Of a DNA stretch of 64,000 nt, positions 16,879 to 26,104 are shown one piece after another (positions within the stretch are counted from its first letter, which is position 1; every line of letters starts with the position of its first letter). The position numbers and the translations under genes are program-made. Origin of the DNA: Bacillota bacterium (GTDB taxonomy: Bacteria > Bacillota > Clostridia > Lachnospirales > Lachnospiraceae); contig JAEVYT010000002.1 in the NCBI GenBank assembly GCA_023392615.1, positions 1-64,000 on the forward strand, written 5' to 3'. Under the pieces are notes generated by a model, which did not search any database, was not told where the DNA came from, and worked only from the letters and a program-made list of their open reading frames with translations.

Positions 16879-18255
16879 ATGAAGACAGAGACGATTGCAG
16901 CAATTGCCACAGGATTAAGCAATGCAGGAATAAGTATTGTAAGAATCAGTGGCGATGAAGCATTTCACATAATCGATCGTATATATCATTCAAAATCAGG
17001 AAATAAACTGCTATCCAATGAGAAAAGCCATACACTACATTATGGTTTTATTATGGATGAAGAAAAAGTGGTTGATGAAGTAATGGTGGCTATTATGAAA
17101 GCACCATCAACCTATACAAGAGAAGATAGCGTTGAGATAAATTGTCATGGCGGTATTGTTGTGACAAGAAAAGTTTTAGAAGTAGTATTAAAAAACGGTG
17201 CAAGAATTGCAGAACCTGGTGAGTTTACAAAAAGAGCTTTTTTAAACGGAAGAATTGATTTGTCACAGGCGGAAGCAGTAAGTGATATCATTCATGCAAA
17301 GAATGAATTGGCATTGAAGAATTCGTTAAATCAATTACGGGGGAATGTACTCGATTTAATTAAAAATATTAGAGAAGATGTTTTAAGAGATATTGCCTTT
17401 ATTGAAGCAGCATTAGATGATCCGGAGCATATTAGTTTAGAAGGATTCGATTCCGAATTAACGCAACATATTATTAAGGAAAGAAATCTGATAGAGCAGA
17501 TTCTTAATGAATCTAAAAATGGAAAGATTATAAAAGAGGGAATTAAAACTGTAATTATAGGAAAACCCAATGCCGGAAAATCAAGTTTATTAAACTACTT
17601 AGTAGGCGAAGAGAGAGCAATTGTCACTGATATAGCAGGAACAACAAGAGATACATTAGAAGAAACTATAAATTATGATGGCATTATTCTCAATATTATC
17701 GATACGGCAGGTATTAGAGATACTCAGGATATTATCGAGAAGATGGGAGTGGACAAGGCATTAAAGATTGCTGAGGATGCAGATTTAATTATTTATGTCT
17801 TGGATTCTTCTACCTCACTTGATTGCAATGATGAAATTATTCTTGAGATGATTAAGGATAAAAAATCCATTCTTTTATTAAATAAGTCTGATCTTAATAC
17901 AATGGTCACGGCCCAAGAGATAAAAGAAAAAGTTAATCACCCTGTAATTAACGTATCGGTAAAAGAAGAAGAAGGCTTATCTGTATTTGGTGATACATTA
18001 AAGGAAATGTTCTTTGGTGGTGAAATATCATTTAATGATGAGATATATATTACAAATGAGAGACAAAAGGAAGCATTCATTGAAGCAAATCAGAGCTTAT
18101 TGATGGTACTTAATAGTATAGAAGCTGGAATGCCGGAAGATTTTTACTCTATTGATCTGATGAGTGCATATGAAGCGCTAGGAAGAATTATTGGTGAAAA
18201 TGTAGAAGAAGATCTGGTCAATATGATTTTTAAAGAATTCTGCATGGGTAAATAA
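16879..18255 (+). CDS. mnmE: tRNA modification GTPase MnmE (TrmE)
   Basis: With MnmG this adds the carboxymethylaminomethyl group to U34 of certain tRNAs. The 458 residues carry the N-terminal tetrahydrofolate-binding domain, a helical domain, the inserted G domain (GKPNAGKSS near 227, DTAGIRDT, NKSD) and the C-terminal CMGK motif with the essential cysteine. GGAGG lies six bases before the ATG. mnmG follows after 52 bp. Confidence 0.97.
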   Translation: MKTETIAAIATGLSNAGISIVRISGDEAFHIIDRIYHSKSGNKLLSNEKSHTLHYGFIMDEEKVVDEVMVAIMKAPSTYTREDSVEINCHGGIVVTRKVLEVVLKNGARIAEPGEFTKRAFLNGRIDLSQAEAVSDIIHAKNELALKNSLNQLRGNVLDLIKNIREDVLRDIAFIEAALDDPEHISLEGFDSELTQHIIKERNLIEQILNESKNGKIIKEGIKTVIIGKPNAGKSSLLNYLVGEERAIVTDIAGTTRDTLEETINYDGIILNIIDTAGIRDTQDIIEKMGVDKALKIAEDADLIIYVLDSSTSLDCNDEIILEMIKDKKSILLLNKSDLNTMVTAQEIKEKVNHPVINVSVKEEEGLSVFGDTLKEMFFGGEISFNDEIYITNERQKEAFIEANQSLLMVLNSIEAGMPEDFYSIDLMSAYEALGRIIGENVEEDLVNMIFKEFCMGK

Positions 18256-18307
18256 ACTATTTGATAACTATATAGTCCGTTAAAAGCGGTTAGAATGGGA
18301 GGAACTT

Positions 18308-20203
18308 ATGTCATTTGTATATGAGAGCTACGATGTTATAGTAGTTGGGGCCGGACATGCCGGTTGTGAAGCTGCATTAGCCTCAGCTCGACTATCTTTA
18401 AATACATTGCTTTTTACTGTTAGCATGGAAAGTATCGCTATGATGCCATGTAATCCGAATATAGGAGGAACATCGAAAGGGCATCTTGTACGTGAAATTG
18501 ATGCACTTGGCGGTGAGATGGGTAAAAATATCGATAAGACATATATTCAGTCTAAGATGTTAAATGTATCAAAAGGCCCTGCTGTTCACTCACTAAGAGC
18601 ACAAGCGGATAAAGCGGAATATTCAAAGTCAATGCGATTAATACTGGAGAATACTCCGAATCTCACATTAAAACAAGCTGAAGTCACAGAGATTATAGCT
18701 GAAGATAACAAAATCACAGGAATAAAGACATATTCAGGAGCAATATATCCTTGTAAAGCAGTAATTCTATGTACTGGTACTTATTTAAATGCTAGATGTG
18801 TCTACGGTGATGTTGTAAATCATACAGGACCGAATGGATTACAATCAGCAATACATTTAACTGATTCACTAAAGAAATTAGGGATAGAGATGTATCGTTT
18901 TAAAACAGGTACTCCGGCAAGAATTGATAAAAGGTCAATCGATTTTACTAAAATGGAGGAACAGTTTGGAGATGAGAAAGTAGTTCCTTTCTCTTTTACA
19001 ACAGATCCTAATGATTTAATTAAAGAGCAAATTTCATGTTGGCTGACCTATACAAATGAAGAAACTCATGAAATAATCCGTAATAATATTGATCGTTCAC
19101 CTCTTTATTGTGGTGCAATTAAGGGTACGGGACCTCGATATTGCCCGTCAATAGAAGATAAGGTTATGAAATTTGCAGATAAAGATCGTCATCAGGTATT
19201 TATTGAACCGGAAGGAAATCATACAAACGAAATGTATATAGCAGGTATGTCCAGCTCACTTCCGGAGGATGTACAGTATAAGATGTATCGCTCCGTACCC
19301 GGACTCGAGAAAGCAAATATAACAAGAAATGCATATGCAATAGAGTATGATTGTATTAATCCCATGCAATTAAAGCCATCTCTAGAATTTAAGAATGTTG
19401 ATGGTCTATTTGCTGGAGGACAATTTAACGGAAGTTCAGGATATGAGGAGGCTGCGGCCCAAGGTCTAATAGCAGGAATAAATGCTGCAATGAAATTATT
19501 ATATAAAAAGCCGTTAATTTTGGATCGTTCAGAAGCGTATATCGGCGTTTTGATCGATGATCTTGTGACAAAAGAGACACATGAACCATATCGAATGATG
19601 ACTTCAAGAGCGGAATATCGTCTGTTACTAAGACAGGATAATGCAGATATTCGATTAACAAAAAAGGGTTATGAGGTAGGTTTAATTAATGAAGAACGAT
19701 ATCAGAGATTAAAAGAAAAGGAAGAGCTGATAGAAAATGAAATAAAGAGGTTGGAACGAACCAATATCGGTGCAAATAAAGAAGTTCAGGACTTGTTATT
19801 AAAACACAATAGTTCTGCACTGAATACAGCGGCAACGTTGGCCGAACTAATTCGTAGGCCCGAGTTGACTTATGAGCTACTTGAAAATATTGATAAAGCT
19901 AGAAAAACACTACCGGAAGACGTAATAGAACAGGTTAATATTAATATCAAGTATGATGGTTATATTAGTCGTCAGTTACGCCAGGTAGAACAGTTTAAAA
20001 AACTTGAAAACAGAAAAATTCCTGAACAGATTGATTATATGGCTGTTCCTAGCTTAAGAATTGAAGCGAGACAAAAGTTGGAGATGTTTCGCCCGGTGTC
20101 AATAGGACAAGCTTCTAGAATATCAGGCGTATCGCCTGCTGATGTGTCTGTCTTGTTAATTTACTTAACGCAGCTTAGGCCCGTGAAGGAAGAGCAGAGT
20201 TAA
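18308..20203 (+). CDS. mnmG: tRNA uridine-5-carboxymethylaminomethyl enzyme MnmG (GidA)
   Basis: This is the FAD-dependent partner of MnmE, 631 residues. The dinucleotide fold starts with VVGAGHAGCEAALA. The MnmG signatures GPRYCPSIEDK and GQFNGSSGYEEAAAQGLIAG are present, as are the two conserved cysteine regions and the helical C-terminal MnmE-binding domain. GGGAGG lies before the ATG. It is co-directional with mnmE and rsmG. Confidence 0.97.
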   Translation: MSFVYESYDVIVVGAGHAGCEAALASARLSLNTLLFTVSMESIAMMPCNPNIGGTSKGHLVREIDALGGEMGKNIDKTYIQSKMLNVSKGPAVHSLRAQADKAEYSKSMRLILENTPNLTLKQAEVTEIIAEDNKITGIKTYSGAIYPCKAVILCTGTYLNARCVYGDVVNHTGPNGLQSAIHLTDSLKKLGIEMYRFKTGTPARIDKRSIDFTKMEEQFGDEKVVPFSFTTDPNDLIKEQISCWLTYTNEETHEIIRNNIDRSPLYCGAIKGTGPRYCPSIEDKVMKFADKDRHQVFIEPEGNHTNEMYIAGMSSSLPEDVQYKMYRSVPGLEKANITRNAYAIEYDCINPMQLKPSLEFKNVDGLFAGGQFNGSSGYEEAAAQGLIAGINAAMKLLYKKPLILDRSEAYIGVLIDDLVTKETHEPYRMMTSRAEYRLLLRQDNADIRLTKKGYEVGLINEERYQRLKEKEELIENEIKRLERTNIGANKEVQDLLLKHNSSALNTAATLAELIRRPELTYELLENIDKARKTLPEDVIEQVNINIKYDGYISRQLRQVEQFKKLENRKIPEQIDYMAVPSLRIEARQKLEMFRPVSIGQASRISGVSPADVSVLLIYLTQLRPVKEEQS

Positions 20204-20238
20204 CCAATTATTAAAAAGGAAGGTAAGGATACTCTATT

Positions 20239-20967
20239 ATGGTATATACGAATTACCCTGATATGAATGTATTTGAAAGGGGATTGGATGATCTAGGTGT
20301 TGTTCTGACTGATAAACAGAAACAACAATTTATTGATTATTATGAGTTTTTGATAGAAAAAAATAAGGTTATGAATCTGACAGCAATTACTGATTTTAAA
20401 GAGGTAATTATTAAGCACTTTATTGATAGTATTTCTATTTCGAAAGCGATTGAATTGAAAGATCAAAAAATTCTCGATATTGGAACCGGTGCGGGATTTC
20501 CCGGTATTCCTCTCAAAATAGTATACCCCGATACTAATATTGTGTTACTTGATTCGCTTAATAAGAGAATCTTGTTTTTAAATGAAGTAATTGAAAAACT
20601 TGATTTAAAGAAGATAACTACAATTCATGGTAGAGCAGAGGATTATGGTAGAGAAGTAATTTATAGAGAAAGATTTGATCTATGTGTCTCAAGAGCAGTG
20701 GCAAAGCTTTCATCCCTGTCCGAGTATTGTCTACCTTTTGTAAAAAAAGGTGGTTATTTTATTCCTTATAAATCCGGTAAAGTTGACGACGAAATAAAAG
20801 AGTCTGCCAATGCATTTAAGATACTTGGAGCCACTTTAGAGGCTGTAAAGGAATATCAAATACCGGGAACAGATATAGATAGAACGTTAATTATGATTAA
20901 AAAGACGAAAAATACACCAAAAAATTATCCTAGAAGTGCGGGCAAGCCAACTAAAGAAGCATTATAG
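20239..20967 (+). CDS. rsmG: 16S rRNA (guanine-N7)-methyltransferase RsmG (GidB)
   Basis: This methylates G527 of 16S rRNA using SAM. The 242 residues show the GidB start NLTAIT, the SAM motif ILDIGTGAGFPGIPLKI and CVSRAVAKL. AAGGAAGG and AAGGA lie upstream of the ATG. It follows mnmG after 35 bp, the standard order. The C-terminus is extended by a short basic tail. Confidence 0.96.
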   Translation: MVYTNYPDMNVFERGLDDLGVVLTDKQKQQFIDYYEFLIEKNKVMNLTAITDFKEVIIKHFIDSISISKAIELKDQKILDIGTGAGFPGIPLKIVYPDTNIVLLDSLNKRILFLNEVIEKLDLKKITTIHGRAEDYGREVIYRERFDLCVSRAVAKLSSLSEYCLPFVKKGGYFIPYKSGKVDDEIKESANAFKILGATLEAVKEYQIPGTDIDRTLIMIKKTKNTPKNYPRSAGKPTKEAL

Positions 20968-21043
20968 ATTAAAAAAATAATATGGAATATTGTAAACGTA
21001 TTTGTCAATATCTATAAGATAAAGATAGGAAAAGGTGAATGAG

Positions 21044-21520
21044 ATGATTCGAGGAAAGATGTTGTCCTATGGTGATGATTTATCAGAAATTTATGATATA
21101 AGAACGAAAGTGTTTGTAGAAGAACTTGGATTACAAAAGGAGCAGGTATTCGATTTATATGATCCTGATGCTATACATGTTTTGGTATATGAAGAGAAAT
21201 TCTCAGAACAAGGAGAAGAACTTATACCTGTTGCAACTGGAAGAATAACTTATGACGGTGATGTTTGTGAGGTAGCACATATATCTGTTCTTAAGGCCTA
21301 TCGAAACAAAGAGTATGGAGATTTTGCGATACGAATGTTAATTAATAAGGCATTACTGTCCGGTATTGATGAAATATGTTTAGTTGCGACAAAAGATGTT
21401 GTAGGATTCTTTGAGAGGGTTGGATTCACTGTTTCAGAGAGAAAATCTGAAAAAGATGGAAAAATTAAAATGATATTAAATTTATCTAATATGGATTCGA
21501 TGTGTAAGTGTAAACATTAA
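21044..21520 (+). CDS. GNAT family N-acetyltransferase
   Basis: This encodes 158 residues with a GNAT core: IRTKVFVEELGL at the start, VATGRITYDGDVCEVAHISVLKAYRNKEYG as the acetyl-CoA strand and loop, and a C-terminal GFFERVGFTV. AAAGGTG lies six bases before the chosen ATG; a GTG three codons upstream overlaps it. The substrate is unknown. It closes the rsmG run and is followed by a palindromic element. Confidence 0.85.
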   Translation: MIRGKMLSYGDDLSEIYDIRTKVFVEELGLQKEQVFDLYDPDAIHVLVYEEKFSEQGEELIPVATGRITYDGDVCEVAHISVLKAYRNKEYGDFAIRMLINKALLSGIDEICLVATKDVVGFFERVGFTVSERKSEKDGKIKMILNLSNMDSMCKCKH

Positions 21521-21538
21521 TTATTGTTTTTATAAATT

Positions 21539-21678
21539 AAGAGGCTGTTGCAAAAATTAATTCGTTAGTACATTGTTATACTACCTAATGAACTGTTGGG
21601 AATAATGCTGTTCATCCAACCAGTGAAAGACTAATAACATTGATGCTAAAAAGAATTACAATTTTACAACAGTCTATT
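21539..21678. repeat. Long palindromic intergenic element, copy 2 (after GNAT gene)
   Basis: The left arm begins AAGAGGCTGTTGCAAAAATT and the right arm, reversed, begins AATAGACTGTTGTAAAATTG. Partial pairing continues inward over about 60 bp, for example CATTGTTAT against CAATGTTAT. The whole is a 140-bp imperfect inverted repeat related to 16694-16807. Confidence 0.65.
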
Positions 21679-21967
21679 ATTATATGTACTAGTTTGTTCC
21701 TGTATAATAATATTTATATTAAAGATCGGTTGATGTAGCATCATTCCTATGACTCTCATCATATGATTTTAAGGGTATATACAACAAAATAGGTAATATT
21801 TCATAGGTCGAATTTAATCCTTTATATATATATAATTATGATATATGATATAATTAGTTATTCGTATAAATTATAATAAATGCGATATAATCTGATAAAA
21901 AGTGATGAATAATATGTTTTATATAACAGATTATGTCGTCCCAGTAATGAAAGGGTGCCTGTAATAA
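21679..21967. other. AT-rich gap before the two-component system
   Basis: Several TATAAT-like hexamers occur (for example near 21850 and 21887), but no clear -35 partner can be chosen. No open frame of note is seen. Confidence 0.4.
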
Positions 21968-23077
21968 ATGGACAAGAATATTAATAAAATTGAAAGTGAA
22001 GAAGTAAATTCAGATGAAAAGAAAGATACAAATTATTTACTTAAGGATATTACGATTGAGTACGAGGAAAAACTTTTTTCGATTTCAAAACAGCTAAAAG
22101 ATCAGACTAATTTATTGGAAGAGAAAGAATTGGAATTAACAGAGAATAATCGTACTAAAGCACATAATATTGACTTCTTTTCTCCCATTTATGAAAAAAC
22201 AAACGATAATGAAGAGTTAGCAAATCAGATAAATCAAATTCAGAGAAATATTGAAAAGATTAATGAAGAAATGTTAGAATTAACTGATAAAATTGATGGA
22301 TTAAAAATAGCCGCACAGTTAATTGAAGAAATTTATACGAAAGAGCCGGAAGAGGAACAGACACATTCCTTTGAGGAAGAAAAAAATACTACAGATAATG
22401 GACTTGGAATATTAGAAGCGCAGGAGAACGAAAGACAAAGAATAGCGAGAGATCTGCATGATACTACAGTACAAAATTTAACTAGTTTAGTACATAAATC
22501 AGAACTTTGTGTTAAATTGATTGATATTGATAGTATTCGTGCCAAACTAGAATTAAATACGATGTCGAATACATTGAAATTAATCATAAATGATATGAGA
22601 GGCATTATTTATAATTTAAAACCTATGACTTTGGATGATTTAGGATTAACGATAACAATCGAACGTTTTGCAAATCGCATTATGAGCCAAAAGAATATTC
22701 AAGTTATAGTAAATTCAAATCAAGAACCTACAGAAATATTACCTGTTATACGACTTACACTATTTCGTATTATACAAGAGACCTGCAATAATGTAATTAA
22801 ACACGCGAATGCTTCAGTTATCGATATTGATATACGATATGAAGAAAAAAACATTCAAGTGATTATTAAAGATGATGGTGTAGGTTTTGATACCAAGAAA
22901 ATGTTAAAAACTACATCAGAGCCGTCATCTAGTTTTGGATTATCAATCATGAAAGAAAGAATTTCTTTATTATCAGGAACATTGGATATAAAATCAGAAA
23001 AAGGAGTTGGATCGATTGTTACGATTACAGTTCCATTAACTACTTATGAGGGGGAAATATATGAACATGCCGATTAA
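21968..23077 (+). CDS. Soluble sensor histidine kinase, DegS/DesK type (HisKA_3)
   Basis: This encodes 369 residues with no membrane segment. Residues 1-130 are charged, with coiled-coil regions. The phosphoacceptor is His164 in RQRIARDLHDTTVQNL, the HisKA_3 pattern. The ATPase domain shows NNVIKHANAS, DDGVGFD and SSFGLSIMKERI. AAAGGGTG precedes the ATG. Its last 17 bases overlap the response regulator gene, so the two are translationally coupled. The layout resembles DegS, a cytosolic kinase with a coiled-coil sensor; the signal is unknown. Confidence 0.88.
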   Translation: MDKNINKIESEEVNSDEKKDTNYLLKDITIEYEEKLFSISKQLKDQTNLLEEKELELTENNRTKAHNIDFFSPIYEKTNDNEELANQINQIQRNIEKINEEMLELTDKIDGLKIAAQLIEEIYTKEPEEEQTHSFEEEKNTTDNGLGILEAQENERQRIARDLHDTTVQNLTSLVHKSELCVKLIDIDSIRAKLELNTMSNTLKLIINDMRGIIYNLKPMTLDDLGLTITIERFANRIMSQKNIQVIVNSNQEPTEILPVIRLTLFRIIQETCNNVIKHANASVIDIDIRYEEKNIQVIIKDDGVGFDTKKMLKTTSEPSSSFGLSIMKERISLLSGTLDIKSEKGVGSIVTITVPLTTYEGEIYEHAD

Positions 23078-23714
23078 TATTATGATAGCAGATGATCATT
23101 CTATGGTTAGGGAGGGTCTAAAACAGTTACTTGAATTAGATGGAGACATTATTGTTAATGCCGAAGCTAGTAATGGTAAGATGTGTATAGACGAACTGAA
23201 CGAAACACAAACTGACGTTCTGTTACTTGATATCAATATGCCTATCATGAATGGGCTACAGGTACTTCAATATCTAAAAGATAATCATAAGAAAGTAAAG
23301 GTTTTAATATTAACGATTCATAATGAAGTCGAATATTTAATGAGAGCGGTTGAAATTGGTGTTGATGGATATGTATTAAAAGACTCTGATTCTTCCGTAC
23401 TTAAAAAAGCAATATTTAGTGTACATAAGGGAGATATATTTATTCAACCGGAACTTGCACCGTTATTAAAAATGAAGTTAGATGAAAAGAATAATAAGAT
23501 CGAGGCTGTAGAAGAAACGTTAACAAAAAGGGAAATTGAAGTATTGAAACTAATATCAGAAGGGTTATTCAATAAAGAAATCGCCTATATCTTAAGTATT
23601 AGTGAAAAAACAGTGAAAAATCATGTTTCCAATATTTTTAAGAAAATTGATGTTTCCGATCGTACCCAAGCAGCGGTATATGCAATTAAGAATAATATAG
23701 TTGAGTTATTTTAA
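23061..23714 (+). CDS. NarL/FixJ-type response regulator
   Basis: This encodes 217 residues: a receiver domain with acidic DD at 11-12, phosphoacceptor Asp57 in LLLDINMP and Lys in LKDSD, then a LuxR-type helix-turn-helix (LTKREIEVLKLISEG...NKEIAYILSISEKTVKNHVSNIF). The ATG is chosen with GAGGGGG six bases upstream. It is the partner of the overlapping kinase gene. The target genes are unknown. Confidence 0.92.
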   Translation: MNMPINIMIADDHSMVREGLKQLLELDGDIIVNAEASNGKMCIDELNETQTDVLLLDINMPIMNGLQVLQYLKDNHKKVKVLILTIHNEVEYLMRAVEIGVDGYVLKDSDSSVLKKAIFSVHKGDIFIQPELAPLLKMKLDEKNNKIEAVEETLTKREIEVLKLISEGLFNKEIAYILSISEKTVKNHVSNIFKKIDVSDRTQAAVYAIKNNIVELF

Positions 23715-23728
23715 ATGAGAATTGGAAT

Positions 23729-23760
23729 AGAATGTTTCACGTGAAACATTCTATTTTTTT
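23729..23760 (+). terminator. Terminator whose stem is a parS site
   Basis: The arms AGAATGTTTCAC and GTGAAACATTCT are followed by ATTTTTTT, just after the response regulator. The 16-bp core TGTTTCACGTGAAACA (23733-23748) is exactly the consensus ParB-binding site parS, so one sequence seems to serve as both terminator and centromere. Confidence 0.75.
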
Positions 23761-23824
23761 GTGCATATAGAATCAAGATTGAATCTATAAATAATAGAAA
23801 CTATACTTAATTAATAATTAGAAA

Positions 23825-23840
23825 TGTTTCACGTGAAACA
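23825..23840. other. parS centromere site
   Basis: A second perfect copy of TGTTTCACGTGAAACA lies 76 bp downstream of the end of the first, between the response regulator gene and parA. Identity to the conserved parS consensus makes ParB binding very likely. Confidence 0.92.
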
Positions 23841-24218
23841 ATTTGAAAATGGAGGTTAAGGAGTTGTTATAATATGATAAAAATAAGGTCAATATTGTAT
23901 AAATATTATCATTATGTCTTTATATAAAAACTGAGCATTACAACAAAAAAGAATTATAAATGATTTCATAGGTGTATTGCATACTATCCTTACGATATTG
24001 TAAAAACAAGATATGATCATATCGTTTTTAGAAGCGATATATCGTGTGATAATTATTGGATATATTTTTAGTCAATAATATTTACTTAGACATTATGTAT
24101 CAGATTATGAAAAGATACTAGATATAATAAATGATTAATGATATAATAGGGGATGCGTAAGTCAGGAATAAATGATTTTTGAATGCCTTAAAGATAAGAT
24201 GAGAGAGGTGGAGAAATT
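23841..24218. other. parA upstream region with small palindromes
   Basis: Besides AT-rich DNA this holds the perfect palindrome GATATGATCATATC (24010-24023), framed by TAAAAAC and GTTTTTA, and the palindrome CGATATATCG (24035-24044). TATAAT occurs at 24123-24128 and 24142-24147 as candidate -10 boxes for parA. I cannot tell whether the palindromes are operators. Confidence 0.4.
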
Positions 24219-25055
24219 ATGGCAAGAATTATCGCTATTGCGAACCAAAAGGGAGGAGTCGGTAAAACAACTACAGCAATAAATCTGTCTGCTTGTTTAG
24301 CCGAAAAGAAGAAAAAGGTTCTGGCGATTGACATTGATCCTCAAGGAAACACTTCAAGCGGTTTGGGAATCGACAAGAAAAAAATTAAGAATTCAATATA
24401 TCAGATGATAATCGGTGAGTGTTCTATAGAAGATTGCAGAATTAATACTCCTATAAAGTATCTTGACTTATTACCTTCAAATGTTAATCTGGCAGGAGCG
24501 GAGATTGAACTGATTGGTGTCGAGGGACGCGAATACATATTAAAAAAGGAAGTCGATAAGATTAGAGACGAATATGATTTCATTATCATAGATTGTCCAC
24601 CTTCATTAAATACGTTAACAGTAAATGCTATGACTACAGCAGACACGGTCTTAGTTCCTATCCAATGTGAATTCTATGCATTAGAAGGTCTCACTCAATT
24701 AATGCATACAATAAATTTGGTTAAACAAAGATTAAATCCAATGCTAGAGATGGAAGGTGTTGTATTTACTATGTTTGATGCCAGAACAAATTTATCTTTA
24801 CAAGTTGTAGAAAATGTTAAAAGTAATTTGAAACAAAACATATATAAAACAATAATTCCACGAAATGTTCGATTGGCGGAAGCACCAAGCCACGGACTAC
24901 CAATTAATTTGTATGATTCCAAATCTGCAGGAGCCGAAGGTTACAGACAATTAGCAATGGAAGTCATTGAAAATGATGATGCGGAAAATTACGATAGTGA
25001 TATTGTTGATAATAAAAAGTTAAAAAAGAAGAAAATAAAATCAAAGAAAAAATAG
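24219..25055 (+). CDS. parA: Chromosome partitioning ATPase ParA (Soj)
   Basis: This is a Walker-type ATPase that works with ParB and parS in origin segregation and modulates DnaA in Bacillus. The 278 residues carry the deviant Walker A motif NQKGGVGKTTTAINL, DIDPQGNTSSGLG and DCPPSLNTLTVNA. The C-terminal 15 residues are almost all lysine. A GAGGTGGAG site precedes the ATG. parB follows 21 bp after the stop. Confidence 0.96.
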   Translation: MARIIAIANQKGGVGKTTTAINLSACLAEKKKKVLAIDIDPQGNTSSGLGIDKKKIKNSIYQMIIGECSIEDCRINTPIKYLDLLPSNVNLAGAEIELIGVEGREYILKKEVDKIRDEYDFIIIDCPPSLNTLTVNAMTTADTVLVPIQCEFYALEGLTQLMHTINLVKQRLNPMLEMEGVVFTMFDARTNLSLQVVENVKSNLKQNIYKTIIPRNVRLAEAPSHGLPINLYDSKSAGAEGYRQLAMEVIENDDAENYDSDIVDNKKLKKKKIKSKKK

Positions 25056-25076
25056 ATGCTAAAAAGGAGGTCTCAT

Positions 25077-25955
25077 ATGGCAGTTAAAAAGGGACTTGGC
25101 AAAGGTTTGGATATCATGATTCCTGAACAAATTATTGAAAATACAAAGGATAATACTGATAATGTTTCACGTGAAACATTTATTCAAATCAGTAATATTG
25201 AACCAAATCGTACTCAGCCGAGAAAGAGATTTGATGAAGATGCACTCCAAGAACTAGCTGATTCAATAAAACAATATGGTGTAATACAACCTTTGATTTT
25301 ACAAAAGAAGGACAAGTATTATGAAATAATTGCAGGTGAGAGACGATGGCGAGCGGCTAGATTAGCAGGATTGAAAGAAGTCCCTGCAATCGTGAAAGAT
25401 TATTCACCTCAGGAAATTGTTGAAATAGCATTAATTGAAAATATTCAAAGAGAAGATCTCAATCCGATTGAAGAAGCACAGACATATCATAGGTTGATTC
25501 AGGAGTTTAGCTTAAAACAGGACGAAGTTGCTGAGCGTGTTTCAAAGAGCCGTGCAGCGGTAACGAATTCGATGAGATTACTTAAACTAGATGATCGTGT
25601 GCAACAAATGCTGATTGATGATATGATAACCAGTGGTCATGCCAGGGCATTGCTTACGATTGAAGATAAAGAAATCCAATATGGATTAGCAAATAAAATT
25701 TTCGATGAGAAGATGAGCGTTAGAGAAGTCGAGAAATTTGTTAAAAAAATCGGAGAGGAAAAACCCAAAAAAGATATTGCTGCTACAAATGAAGATATCG
25801 TTATCTATCGTAATATAGAGGAAAAGATAAGAAATAAAGTTGGAACCAAGGTGTCTATTCATCGCAAGAATAATAATAAAGGGTCAATAGAAATTGAATA
25901 TTATTCAAGTGAAGAGTTAGAAAGAATTATTGAACTTTTTGACGCTATGTCATAA
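25077..25955 (+). CDS. parB: Chromosome partitioning protein ParB (Spo0J)
   Basis: This binds parS, spreads as a CTP-dependent clamp and recruits SMC. The 292 residues have the N-terminal KKGLGKGLDIMI ParA-interacting peptide, the ParB/Srx CTPase motif AGERRWRAARLAGL, the NIQREDLNPIEEA box and a central helix-turn-helix. AAAGGAGG lies before the chosen ATG. Residues NVSRETF are encoded by an embedded perfect parS site, as is common in this family. Confidence 0.96.
   Translation: MAVKKGLGKGLDIMIPEQIIENTKDNTDNVSRETFIQISNIEPNRTQPRKRFDEDALQELADSIKQYGVIQPLILQKKDKYYEIIAGERRWRAARLAGLKEVPAIVKDYSPQEIVEIALIENIQREDLNPIEEAQTYHRLIQEFSLKQDEVAERVSKSRAAVTNSMRLLKLDDRVQQMLIDDMITSGHARALLTIEDKEIQYGLANKIFDEKMSVREVEKFVKKIGEEKPKKDIAATNEDIVIYRNIEEKIRNKVGTKVSIHRKNNNKGSIEIEYYSSEELERIIELFDAMS
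25163..25178. other. parS site inside parB
   Basis: A third perfect TGTTTCACGTGAAACA lies within the parB coding sequence near residues 29-34. Confidence 0.92.
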
Positions 25956-26104
25956 GAAGATCTGTCTCAATTATTGAGGTGTTAAATTTACACATTAATA
26001 TAGGTGCCTGAGGTCTGTACCAAGCAAAACCACGTTACTAAAGGCAGCCATAGAAGTAAAATATATGTAGTTTAAATTATATAATCACTTGGGAGGAAAT
26101 TAAA
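25956..26104 (+). promoter_or_regulatory. Leader region of the DUF4446 gene
   Basis: TTGAGG (25976-25981), 16 bp and TAATAT give a candidate promoter. The stretch that follows, about 26003-26053, has short pairings (GGT-CTGT-ACC, and GCCT with AGGC) and an unusually low AT content for a gap. I tried to match it to 6S RNA and known riboswitches and could not. Confidence 0.3.

Noticed and set aside
25956..26104. 6S RNA or known riboswitch before the DUF4446 gene
   Set aside because: The length is too short for 6S RNA and I could not draw its long closing stem with central bubble; no riboswitch core motif is matched.
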